This document shows, in pieces, positions 23,028 through 29,782 of a DNA stretch of 39,175 nt. The notes under the pieces were generated by a model. That model saw only the letters and a list, made by a program, of their open reading frames with translations, was not told the DNA's origin and ran no database searches. The translations under genes and the position numbers were made by a program. The number at the start of each line of letters is the position of its first letter. Positions within the stretch are counted from its first letter, which is position 1. Source of the DNA: Flavobacteriales bacterium (GTDB lineage Bacteria; Bacteroidota; Bacteroidia; Flavobacteriales_F; PHOS-HE28); NCBI GenBank assembly GCA_020847755.1, contig JADLBK010000130.1:1-39175 (forward strand), written 5' to 3'.

Positions 23028-25076
23028 TCAGTTCACATCGGGCAGGAAGCTGTGCTTCTCCCCGTAGTGGAGCATCTGCTTCACGAAGTCGTCCGGGAAC
23101 TCCAGCTTCACGTCGGTGATGCCCCCGGAGCCATCCGTGACCGGAACCATCTGCGGCTGGATGAACCCGGCATAGGGTGCGGTACGGATGCGCTCGGCGC
23201 GCTTCAGCACCTCGGCATGCACGGCGGGGTCCACCTTCACACCGTAGGTCTCCACCAGCGCTTTGCCCGCGGCATGGTCGCCCTGGCTCTTGATCCGCTG
23301 CACCTCGCGAAGCAGGTCGCCGAACAGTCCGCGGAGCTTGTCGTAGTCGCGGATGTCGTAGTAGATGGACCCATCACGGACCACTTTGGCCACGACACCC
23401 TCCTTCATGCCCTTCTCCACCACCCAGGCGCTCACCCACATCCGGTTGCGCATGTGGGCCTCCTCAATGTCCTTGCCCGGCTTGATCCGCCTCAGTTGCA
23501 CCAGCAGACCGTTGCGGAGGTAGCCATCGTACTCGGCCCTGCCCACTTCGAGGCTGGGCATCACCCCCAGCTCCACGAGCTTGGGGTCCATGATGAAGTA
23601 CAGTGCCACGAGGTCCGCACGGCCCTCTTCCAGGGTGCTGGCGTAGCTCTTGAGCGTCTGGTCCGTTTCGCCCACACCGGGCTCCAGCTGGCCACTGGCG
23701 TGGCCCACCACCTCGTGCAGGGCCGTGTGCAGCTTGCCGGCCAGCGCGCCGTGCGCCTTGGCCCGGGCGATCTCCTCGGCATCGTGGCAGAAGACCTCCA
23801 GCGTGCTGCTGCCCGCGCTCTTCTCGTAGGCCTCGCTGATGTTGCCCAGGCTCACGCTCTTGCTGCCATGGGCCGCTCGGATCCAGTTGGCGTTGGGCAG
23901 GTTGACCCCGATCGGCGTGCTGGGCGCCGCATCGCCGGACTCGCCGGCCGTGTTGATGAACCGGTAGGTGATGCCCACCACGTTCTTCTTCTTGTGCTCA
24001 GGCATCAGGGGGCTGTTGTCCTCGAACCACTGCGCGTTGCGCTGGATGGCCAGCATGTTGCGGGTGGCCTCCGGATCGTTCACCTCCACGATGCTCTCGT
24101 AGCTGCCGCGCTTGCCCAGCGGATCGTTGTACACCTCCACGAAACCGAGGATGAAGTCCACGCTGTTGGTGGTGTCCTTCACCCAGGCGATGTTGAAGTC
24201 GTCCCAGGTGCGCAGGTCGCCCGTGCGGTAGTACTGGATCAGCAGGTCGATCGCCTTGCGTTGCTGGGGGTTCTCCGCCACGGCAGCGGCCTTCTCGAGC
24301 CACTTGACGCTCTCTTCCAAGGCCGGTCCGTACAGGCCGCCCACCTTGTACACCTGCTCCTGCAGCCGGCCGTCCGCACCGCGCACGATGCGGCTGTTCA
24401 GTCCATGGGCCAGGGGCTTCGCGGGGTCGTCCTGCTTCTCACGCGCCGCGTAGAAGGCCTCCACCTCGGCCTGGGTGACGCCCGGGCCGTAGAAGTTCAC
24501 CGCGCTGGCCTGCACCAGGTCCTTGCCGGCCTCGAGGCTCACCTTCTTGGCGGCCACAGCGGGATCGAACATGGTGGTGAGCACCTCCGCCGGCAGGGTG
24601 GCGCCGCAGCCCTTGAGCAGTCCCTCGAAGTAGCCCCGGCTGAAGGCGGGCTCGTGCTTGTCGTTGCTGTAGTGGTGGTGGATGCCGTTGCTGAAGAAGA
24701 CCTGCTTGGCGTAGGTGAGGAAATGGTCCCAATCCGCTCCGGTGCGTTCCCCCTTGTGGTCGCGCAGGATGCGCTCCAGCGCGCGGCGCACCTGCAGGTT
24801 GTGCCGGTGGTTCTGGTCCCACAGGATGTCGCGCCCGGCCAGGCCGGCCATGTTGAGGTAGTAGGCCAGTTGCTTCTGCTGCAGGCTGAGCTGCTCCCAA
24901 CCCGGCACCTGATAGCGCAGGATGCGCACGTCGGCGAACTGGTCGGTCTGCCAGATGAAGCTGTCCGGCGCGGCCGCGATGGGCGTGGCGGTGCGGCCGC
25001 GCGCCTCCGGGCCACCATCGTGGAAGGCGGTGAGGATCGGCAGCAGGAGCAGCGGTAGGGCGTGAACGGTCTTCAT
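23028..25076 (-). CDS. Dipeptidyl-peptidase III family metallopeptidase (M49)
   Basis: A 682-aa zinc peptidase that removes dipeptides from short peptides. The M49 signature is the HEXXGH variant, LHEVVGHASG (about 452-461), as in many DPP III enzymes, and the second motif EEGRADLVALY (about 484) supplies the third zinc ligand. Earlier parts show VYNDPLGKRGSYESIVEVNDPE, a conserved M49 block. A hydrophobic N-terminus (MKTVHALPLLLLPILTAF) suggests export to the periplasm, common among Bacteroidota homologues. The gap to the HD gene upstream is 45 nt with no -7 box seen, so it is probably co-transcribed. Length is close to the usual size of the bacterial family. Confidence 0.9.
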   Translation of the reverse strand: MKTVHALPLLLLPILTAFHDGGPEARGRTATPIAAAPDSFIWQTDQFADVRILRYQVPGWEQLSLQQKQLAYYLNMAGLAGRDILWDQNHRHNLQVRRALERILRDHKGERTGADWDHFLTYAKQVFFSNGIHHHYSNDKHEPAFSRGYFEGLLKGCGATLPAEVLTTMFDPAVAAKKVSLEAGKDLVQASAVNFYGPGVTQAEVEAFYAAREKQDDPAKPLAHGLNSRIVRGADGRLQEQVYKVGGLYGPALEESVKWLEKAAAVAENPQQRKAIDLLIQYYRTGDLRTWDDFNIAWVKDTTNSVDFILGFVEVYNDPLGKRGSYESIVEVNDPEATRNMLAIQRNAQWFEDNSPLMPEHKKKNVVGITYRFINTAGESGDAAPSTPIGVNLPNANWIRAAHGSKSVSLGNISEAYEKSAGSSTLEVFCHDAEEIARAKAHGALAGKLHTALHEVVGHASGQLEPGVGETDQTLKSYASTLEEGRADLVALYFIMDPKLVELGVMPSLEVGRAEYDGYLRNGLLVQLRRIKPGKDIEEAHMRNRMWVSAWVVEKGMKEGVVAKVVRDGSIYYDIRDYDKLRGLFGDLLREVQRIKSQGDHAAGKALVETYGVKVDPAVHAEVLKRAERIRTAPYAGFIQPQMVPVTDGSGGITDVKLEFPDDFVKQMLHYGEKHSFLPDVN

Positions 25077-25121
25077 GGCGTTGGAGGTGCGGTGTGCGAT
25101 GGGACGTGCGATCGACGCGGG

Positions 25122-25592
25122 TCAGTGAATGACCATGTTGGCGCGGGCCTGCTCCACCAGTTTCTTCAACCGGTGGTAGGCGGCCAGCTGCTTGTTGTAA
25201 CGCTTCAGGTCGGCGTGGCTCAGGGTGTTCACGTGCAGCAGGTCCATCTTGTCGGCCAGGTCGTGCAGCTTCACACGGATGGCCAGGGGATCCTGCATCA
25301 CCCGTTCGATGTAGGCCTCATAGTCCTCGTCCGTGCGACGGCTGATGTGCACCAGCGCCTTGAGGATGCGCTCCGGGAACCCCTTCTCCTGCAGCTCGGT
25401 GACGGTGACACTGCTGCGCTCAAGGACGTCATGCAGGGCGCCCAGCACCTGTTCCTCCAGGTCATGACCGCGCATCATCACGCGCATCACATGCAGGATG
25501 TACGGTTTCTCGAAGCGGTCCACCTGGCCCTTGTGGACCTTGGCCGCCAGCCGGATGGCGCGCTCCAGCAGGTGTTCCTGCAACGGGTTCAC
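25122..25592 (-). CDS. Single-domain HD protein, alarmone-hydrolase-like
   Basis: A 156-aa metal-dependent HD hydrolase. The order His34 (PYILH), His53-Asp54 (GALHDVLE) and an Asp at about 111 (VKLHDLADKM) matches the hydrolase half of RelA/SpoT and small MESH1-type (p)ppGpp hydrolases; VHKGQVDRFEKPYILH resembles their N-terminal helix. A role in clearing (p)ppGpp or a related nucleotide is plausible but unproven. The start is GTG, set by a GTGA overlap with the upstream lipoprotein's stop, which implies translational coupling. Confidence 0.8.
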   Translation of the reverse strand: MNPLQEHLLERAIRLAAKVHKGQVDRFEKPYILHVMRVMMRGHDLEEQVLGALHDVLERSSVTVTELQEKGFPERILKALVHISRRTDEDYEAYIERVMQDPLAIRVKLHDLADKMDLLHVNTLSHADLKRYNKQLAAYHRLKKLVEQARANMVIH

Positions 25593-26263
25593 TTGTCCAG
25601 GGTGATGCGGAGGTCGAGGGCCGTGGGATCCTTCATGATCACGCTCCAGTCCGTGTCGAGCTTCAACTGTCGGGGCTCGGGGCTCTCCTGGCCCACCCCT
25701 TCGGCCACCTGGCGATCGCGGATGGCCTCGGCGAACGTGAAGCTGTACTTGTAGTGCATGCTCTGCAGGAACGCCGTGGGGTCGGTGCTGTCGCCGGTGG
25801 CGTCGGCCCCCATGTCATCCCCCATCTCCAGGGCGTGCCGGTTGTTGGTGCGCACCAGCGTGCTGCCGTCCCAGCGGAAGAAGTCGTGCGTGGCCCCGGT
25901 GCTGTCCGGCATCAGCACATTGAGGGCGCCGTTCAGTGCGGCGATATCCTTGAAGCGGAACGTGAGGCGCTGGACATATTTCTCCTTGTTCTTCACCTTC
26001 ACCTTGCTGATGCCGGGGAGGGACTTGAGCGTGGCGGCCTGGTCCTTCATGTCCAGGTCGCCGGGCCCGCCCTCATCGCCTTTGCCTTCGCTCATGGCCT
26101 CGAGGCTCTTGAGCATCTCGCCCAGGGCGCTCATGTCCACCACGTACTCCATGGTGCCGCTGCCGTCCTTCTTGAAGGTGTAGTTCTCCTCGATGGTGAG
26201 GCAGCCGGTGAGCAGGAGAACGGCCGCCAAGGCTGACAGCAGGGGGCGCAGGGTGCGGGGCAT
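25589..26263 (-). CDS. Lipoprotein, hypothetical
   Basis: A 224-aa envelope lipoprotein. The signal peptide ends in the lipobox LLTGC, after which the mature part starts CLTIEENYTFKKDGSGTMEY. This beta-strand start is seen in a recurrent uncharacterised Bacteroidota lipoprotein group. The rest is hydrophilic, with an acidic GKGDEGGPGDLDMKDQ linker and a C-terminal DLRITLDK. Localisation is probably the outer or inner membrane, facing the periplasm. ATG 26263 (MPRTLRPLLSAL) is preferred over the ORF-track start at 26281 because it begins the signal peptide and sits 3 nt after TACATTGC. It overlaps the HD gene by 4 nt. Confidence 0.82.
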   Translation of the reverse strand: MPRTLRPLLSALAAVLLLTGCLTIEENYTFKKDGSGTMEYVVDMSALGEMLKSLEAMSEGKGDEGGPGDLDMKDQAATLKSLPGISKVKVKNKEKYVQRLTFRFKDIAALNGALNVLMPDSTGATHDFFRWDGSTLVRTNNRHALEMGDDMGADATGDSTDPTAFLQSMHYKYSFTFAEAIRDRQVAEGVGQESPEPRQLKLDTDWSVIMKDPTALDLRITLDK

Positions 26264-26266
26264 GGC

Positions 26267-26274
26267 GCAATGTA
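26267..26274 (-). promoter_or_regulatory. -7-like box of lipoprotein gene
   Basis: TACATTGC, 3 nt before the ATG at 26263. A weaker match to TAnnTTTG; would again imply a leaderless transcript. Confidence 0.4.
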
Positions 26275-26299
26275 GCACCACGGCCGAAAGTGCCCGGGG

Positions 26300-26317
26300 A
26301 CCGGCCGAACGGCCGGT
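26300..26317 (-). terminator. Terminator hairpin after XRE-S24 gene
   Basis: ACCGGCCG-AA-CGGCCGGT, a perfect 8-bp inverted repeat (the real loop would be larger), 3 nt beyond the repressor stop and before the lipoprotein promoter. Confidence 0.55.
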
Positions 26318-26320
26318 GGA

Positions 26321-27148
26321 TCAGAACGCCAGCCGCCCCTGCTGCTCCATCGCCAGACGCAGCTGCCCCACCTCCTTGCGCAGCTCCACCACGCTGCGGG
26401 CCAGGTCGTCGCGGCTCATGTTGGGTTCGGGCAGTTCGGCACTGATGAAGTGCACGAACTTCCACACCTCCAGCACGTTGGTGACCTGCACCTCGAAGGG
26501 CGCATAGAGCGGGTTGGTGCTGCACAGCAGCAGGGTGCCCTTCTCCTTCAGCTGGTTGTACACCACCTTGAAGACGATGCCGTCGTCCTTGGTGACCACG
26601 ATGTAGGGTTGCCCGTCGCGGATGGTCTGCCAGTTCTGCACGTACTCGCCGGTCACCCAGGAGCCATCGGCCACGGGAGGCATGCTGTCCCCGCTGATCT
26701 GGAAGGTGCGGTACTTGCGGTCCTTGGCCAGAAAGGGCATCTGGAAGGTGGGCAGGATGCTGATGTACTCCGGATCGGCGTAGCCAAGCGCGTAGCCGGC
26801 CTTCGCCTTCTCGGGCACCAGCTCCACGTTCTCGCGGTCCTCGCGGTCCACCGTGGTGGCCAGCACGCGCAGTCGCCGTCCACTGAGGTCGATGTCGCCC
26901 CCGCGCTCCAGGATGCCGAGCTGGCTTTCGCTGAGGGCCGGAAGATCGTCCTTGAGCAGCTTGTCGATGCTCACCTTGAAGTATTCGCTCATGCGCACGA
27001 GCAGATCGAAGGACGGCTCGGCACTGCCGTTCTCGTAGCCGCTGTAACTGCTGCGCTTGACGTCGAGCGCGATGGCGACCTCCTCCTGCGAGCGACCGCG
27101 GCGCTGGCGGAGGAGCTTGATGTTGGAACCGAAGAGCGGGGTTGCCAT
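26321..27148 (-). CDS. XRE-family regulator with S24 self-cleavage domain
   Basis: A 275-aa LexA/CI-like transcription factor. An XRE helix-turn-helix covers about 8-62 (LRQRRGRSQEEVAIALDVKRSSYSGYENG). The C-terminal half is an S24 peptidase: a likely Ala-Gly cleavage site in EKAKAGY (117-118), nucleophile Ser155 in ISGDSM, and Lys194 in GIVFKVVY, 39 residues later, as in LexA (37). All three elements are intact, so RecA-stimulated or other self-cleavage is feasible. The protein ends with a helical segment (VVELRKEVGQLRLAMEQQ). It follows the ORF6N gene by 21 nt, and dinB lies divergently beyond that, which suggests a damage-response regulator. The target site is not known. Confidence 0.9.
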   Translation of the reverse strand: MATPLFGSNIKLLRQRRGRSQEEVAIALDVKRSSYSGYENGSAEPSFDLLVRMSEYFKVSIDKLLKDDLPALSESQLGILERGGDIDLSGRRLRVLATTVDREDRENVELVPEKAKAGYALGYADPEYISILPTFQMPFLAKDRKYRTFQISGDSMPPVADGSWVTGEYVQNWQTIRDGQPYIVVTKDDGIVFKVVYNQLKEKGTLLLCSTNPLYAPFEVQVTNVLEVWKFVHFISAELPEPNMSRDDLARSVVELRKEVGQLRLAMEQQGRLAF

Positions 27149-27153
27149 GGTGA

Positions 27154-27172
27154 TGACGGTTAACGGTTGTCA
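27154..27172 (-). promoter_or_regulatory. Operator candidate before XRE-S24 gene
   Basis: TGACGGTTAACGGTTGTCA (plus strand) has TGAC/GTCA ends around 11 nt and an internal GTTAAC with a repeated CGGTT. It lies 5 nt upstream of the repressor ATG and overlaps the ORF6N stop. Autoregulation is the simplest reading; symmetry is partial. Confidence 0.3.
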
Positions 27173-27826
27173 GTGGTCGGTGCTGGAGGGCTTGAAGCCG
27201 ATCCGCTTGCGCGGCTCCGAAGGCGGAGCGAGCAGTTGCTTGAGATGATGGAAGAGCAGTTGGATATCGGCGCCCTGCTCCCCCACCCTGCGTTCCAACT
27301 GCTCCAGCCGCAGGAGGATGTCCTGGTGGGCGAGCATCACCTGGCGCATCCTCACAAAGAGGTCGATCACCCGGATGCTGACGGCGATGGCACGCGGGCT
27401 GCGCAGCAGGTTGGCGAGCATGAGGATGCCGTGCTCGGTGAAGGCGAAGGGCGGGTATTTGCCGTGCTCGCCCTGCTTTAAGGTCGCATTCTGCGACCTT
27501 AAAGCGTGGTCCTCCTCGAGCGTGAGCTCGAACATGAACGCTTCGGGGAAGCGCTCCATGTTCCGTCGCACCTGCTCCTTGAGCCGCTTGACCTCCACGC
27601 CATACAGCCCGGCCAGATCCCGATCGAGCATGACGCGCTGGCCCCGGATGAGGTGGAGCCGGCCCAGAAGCTGTTCATCGGTGGGAACCGGGGCGCCGTA
27701 GCCGGCAGGAGGCTCGGCCACCACGAGGTGCTCCACCGGCAGCAGGTCCGTGTGAGGCGACCTGAACGCAGGCCGTGCGCGGCGCAGGTCGGTGCGCGGG
27801 CGGCGGATCGTTGCCAGGGTTCCCAT
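27170..27826 (-). CDS. ORF6N domain protein
   Basis: A 218-aa DNA-binding-type protein. The ORF6N domain (about 52-145) is clear: LIRGQRVMLDRDLAGLYGVEVKRLKEQVRRN, then RFPEAFMFELT and KYPPFAFTEHGILMLANLLRS. ORF6N domains come from phage antirepressor-like proteins and are scattered in bacterial chromosomes, where the role is unknown. A C-terminal helical stretch (ILLRLEQLERRV) may form a coiled coil. The 50 residues before the domain are Arg/Pro-rich and the true start could be internal, but ATG 27826 has a good promoter upstream. It is the first gene of the ORF6N/XRE-S24 pair and contains a perfect 13-bp inverted repeat in its coding sequence. Confidence 0.85.
   Translation of the reverse strand: MGTLATIRRPRTDLRRARPAFRSPHTDLLPVEHLVVAEPPAGYGAPVPTDEQLLGRLHLIRGQRVMLDRDLAGLYGVEVKRLKEQVRRNMERFPEAFMFELTLEEDHALRSQNATLKQGEHGKYPPFAFTEHGILMLANLLRSPRAIAVSIRVIDLFVRMRQVMLAHQDILLRLEQLERRVGEQGADIQLLFHHLKQLLAPPSEPRKRIGFKPSSTDH
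27476..27504. repeat. Perfect 13-bp inverted repeat inside ORF6N gene
   Basis: CTTTAAGGTCGCA-TTC-TGCGACCTTAAAG, 13 of 13 bases paired with a 3-nt loop, within the codons for LRSQNATLKQ. Such a long exact hairpin is unusual in coding DNA. Confidence 0.75.
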
Positions 27827-27844
27827 CAGATCACTGATCAGATC
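27825..27844. repeat. Twin ATCAGATC repeat in ORF6N leader
   Basis: ATCAGATC-ACTG-ATCAGATC, two identical 8-mers at 12-bp period, lying between the promoter box and the ORF6N start. The interior also reads as the small inverted repeat GATCA-C-TGATC. Candidate operator. Confidence 0.4.
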
Positions 27845-27854
27845 TTCGACAGCG

Positions 27855-27884
27855 CAAACATAATGACTAATTTATCGGACGCAA
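27855..27884 (-). promoter_or_regulatory. Complete Bacteroidota promoter for ORF6N-XRE operon
   Basis: On the minus strand TTG (27884-27882), 19-nt spacer, TATGTTTG (27862-27855), an exact -33/-7 arrangement. The leader to the ATG at 27826 is about 20-25 nt and holds the ATCAGATC repeats. Confidence 0.65.
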
Positions 27885-27934
27885 CATGACGGATATTTTG
27901 TCAGCGCGGAGCTGTTGGCCGGACGTGGGCTTCC

Positions 27935-28092
27935 GCCAGGGATGGCAGCGGCAGCCTGCCGCTGGACGGGCCTGCGGAAGGGTGCAGCGAGGAGGCGACC
28001 AGCGGAAGCCACCGGAGCGCCCCGGCCGCTGGACCGGACAAGGCAGCTACAGCGGACAGCCCGTTCCCGCCGCTTTGGGCGGGAGGCGGCCA
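27935..28092 (-). repeat. GC-rich dispersed non-coding element, copy 1
   Basis: Read on the minus strand this shares three exact blocks, in order and at matching spacing, with 33208-33390: CGCTGTAGCTGC, GCCTCCTCGCTGCAC and GCAGGCTGCCGCTGC. It contains its own inverted repeats (CAGCGGCAG-C-CTGCCGCTG at 27946-27964; TCCCGCC/GGCGGGA at 28065-28084). No ORF is credible. From memory it resembles a family of intergenic repeats common in Bacteroidota genomes whose function is unknown. Confidence 0.7.
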
Positions 28093-28214
28093 AAGCACCC
28101 ACATGGATCGAAGCACCCGTAGCGTCGACCCACCGGGGTCGACCCGACCCAACGCCAGTCTGTGCAGGAGAATGAAAAATGTAGAATGATGAATGTAGAA
28201 TGGAGAACAGGTAG

Positions 28215-28237
28215 CGCACCATCCTCCACCTCGACCT
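28215..28237 (+). repeat. Duplicated fragment of dinB start
   Basis: CGCACCATCCTCCACCTCGACCT matches the dinB codons 3-10 region at 28275-28297 with one mismatch, exactly 60 bp upstream. In frame it reads RTILHLDL then a stop. No start codon precedes it in frame. Confidence 0.75.
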
Positions 28238-28241
28238 GTAA

Positions 28242-28261
28242 GGCCGCATCATGATGCGGCC
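28242..28261. repeat. 20-bp perfect palindrome upstream of dinB
   Basis: GGCCGCATCATGATGCGGCC is fully self-complementary. It lies between the duplicated dinB fragment and the real dinB start, and it contains the ORF track's ATG (28251), which is why that start is not accepted. Confidence 0.8.
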
Positions 28262-28268
28262 CAACGCC

Positions 28269-29486
28269 ATGGAACGCACCATCCTCCACCTGGACCTCAA
28301 CACCTTCTTCGTTTCCGTGGAACGCCTGCGCGAGCCGCGGCTGAACGGCAAGCCCGTGCTGATCGGCAGCGACAGCGACCGCGGCGTGGTGGCATCGTGC
28401 AGCTACGAGGCGCGCGCCTTCGGCATACGCAGCGCCATGCCCATGAAGATGGCCAAGCAGCTGTGCCCGGAGGCGATCATCCTGCGCGGTGACAGCGGGG
28501 CCTACCTGAAGAAAAGCGATGAGGTGACGGAGATCATCCGCGCCAGCGTGCCGCTCTTCGAGAAGAGCAGCGTGGACGAGTTCTACGTGGACCTGAGCGG
28601 CACCGACCGCTTCCACGGCAGCCGCAAGCTGGCGGCGGAACTGCGGCAGCGCATCATCAAGGAAAGCGGACTGCCCAACAGCTTCGGCATGAGCATCAAC
28701 AAGACGGTGAGCAAGGTGGCCACCGGCGAGGCCAAGCAGGGGCCCGGCGAATGGTACGTGGAGCGCGGCACGGAGAAACCCTTTCTGGCGCCCATGCCCA
28801 TTGAGCGCATCCCCGGCGTGGGCGAGAAGACGGCACACCTGCTGCGCAGCATGGGCGTGGCGAAGATCCACACGCTGCAGGAGGTGCCGGTGGACCTGAT
28901 GCAGCGCCTGCTGGGCGAGCACGGGCCGGTGCTGTGGCGCAAGGCCAACGGCATCGACGACAGCCCCGTGGTGGCATGGCACGAGCGCAAGAGCATCAGC
29001 ACCGAACGCACCTTCGAGCGCGACACCATCGATGTGGTGAAGCTGCGCGGCCTGCTCACCGCCATGGCCGAGAGCCTGACCTTCCAGCTGCGCAAGGGCG
29101 CCAAGCTCACCAGTTGCGTGGCCGTGAAGATCCGCTACGCCGACTTCAACACGCACACGCGGCAGCAGCGCATTCCCTACACGGCGTGCGACCACCTGAT
29201 CCTGCCCACGGTGCACGAGCTGTTCCGCGCGCTGTACGACAGGCGGCAGCGCATCCGCCTCATCGGCGTGCGCTTCAGCCACCTGGTGGGCGGCGGGCAC
29301 CAGATGAACGTGTTCACCGACACCGAGGAGGCGATGAACCTGTACCAGGCGATGGACAAGATCCGCAAGCGCTTCGGTGACCGCACGGTGATGCGCGCAA
29401 GCGGCATGGATGCGAAGAGCATCGGGCGCATGGACAACCCCTTTGATGGGCAGGCGCCGGTGCTGTTGGCGAACAGGCGGACGTAA
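28269..29486 (+). CDS. dinB: DNA polymerase IV (Y family)
   Basis: A 405-aa translesion DNA polymerase. The palm and fingers are readable: HLDLNTFFVSVERL with the first metal Asp, GVVASCSYEARAFGIRSAMP (the YxxR nucleotide contact), and the catalytic pair in SSVDEFYVDLSG. A helix-hairpin-helix follows in IERIPGVGEKTAHLLRSMGV, then the little-finger domain with ISTERTFERDT. A terminal beta-clamp-binding motif is not obvious; the end, PVLLANRRT, follows a divergent QAPVLL stretch. The start at 28269 (MERTILHLD) is chosen because the track start lies inside a palindrome. It is divergent from the ORF6N/XRE-S24 pair, suggesting damage control. No clear -7 box could be placed upstream. Confidence 0.93.
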   Translation: MERTILHLDLNTFFVSVERLREPRLNGKPVLIGSDSDRGVVASCSYEARAFGIRSAMPMKMAKQLCPEAIILRGDSGAYLKKSDEVTEIIRASVPLFEKSSVDEFYVDLSGTDRFHGSRKLAAELRQRIIKESGLPNSFGMSINKTVSKVATGEAKQGPGEWYVERGTEKPFLAPMPIERIPGVGEKTAHLLRSMGVAKIHTLQEVPVDLMQRLLGEHGPVLWRKANGIDDSPVVAWHERKSISTERTFERDTIDVVKLRGLLTAMAESLTFQLRKGAKLTSCVAVKIRYADFNTHTRQQRIPYTACDHLILPTVHELFRALYDRRQRIRLIGVRFSHLVGGGHQMNVFTDTEEAMNLYQAMDKIRKRFGDRTVMRASGMDAKSIGRMDNPFDGQAPVLLANRRT

Positions 29487-29782
29487 CAGGAATGATCAAT
29501 GTCCGATCTTCCATGTCCGATGGGCAATTGGATCCGCGTATCGATCGGACATTGGGAATTGGATATTCCCGAGCAGGGCGTGACCCATCTCCGGTGATCC
29601 GGTCGCAGCATGACCCCTGGCTCGGCGATGAACCGCGCATTCCTGAGTACATTGCCAGGGATGTGTTCCGACCATGGGGTCGGGTCTGCGCGGTGGTTGC
29701 CGCCACAACCTGTGTTGAAGGTGGGGGGAGCAGCGCTTTCCCGGGATCCCTGGTCCCATAACGAATAACCTGTGTTCACGCC
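29487..29782. other. Non-coding spacer before delta-60 gene
   Basis: No credible gene. It begins with an inverted repeat CAATGTCCGAT (29497-29507) / ATCGGACATTG (29544-29554), with an extra CATGTCCGAT copy at 29512. A 10-mer AACCTGTGTT occurs at 29707 and again at 29767, just before the ATG. The overlapping 89-aa ORF has no recognisable features. Confidence 0.55.
29497..29554. repeat. Inverted repeat downstream of dinB
   Basis: 11-bp arms CAATGTCCGAT and ATCGGACATTG, 36 nt apart, with a third half-site inside. It starts 11 nt after the dinB stop. It may act as a terminator or be a small dispersed repeat. Confidence 0.5.

Larger units (their letters stand above)
27885..28268. other. Non-coding region between ORF6N and dinB
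   Basis: About 380 nt with no gene. It contains, in order, the GC-rich dispersed element (27935-28092), an 8-bp inverted repeat GTCGACCC-ACCG-GGGTCGAC (28124-28143), a direct repeat AATGTAGAATG at 28178 and 28192 (period 14) in a short AT-rich patch, a duplicated fragment of the dinB start (28215-28237) and a 20-bp palindrome (28242-28261). Confidence 0.7.

Noticed and set aside
22983-25058. 691-aa plus-strand ORF
   Set aside because: Mirror of the M49 peptidase gene; the minus strand carries the HEVVGH and EEGRAD motifs.
27886-28351. Small ORFs on both strands in the dinB upstream region
   Set aside because: They lie in a repeat element with conserved non-coding blocks and show no protein-like pattern.
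28047-29300. 417-aa minus-strand ORF opposite dinB
   Set aside because: Shadow of DNA polymerase IV; it also runs through the palindrome and repeat element.
29492-29761. 89-aa plus-strand ORF between dinB and the delta-60 gene
   Set aside because: Starts in an inverted repeat and has no recognisable motif, signal peptide or promoter.
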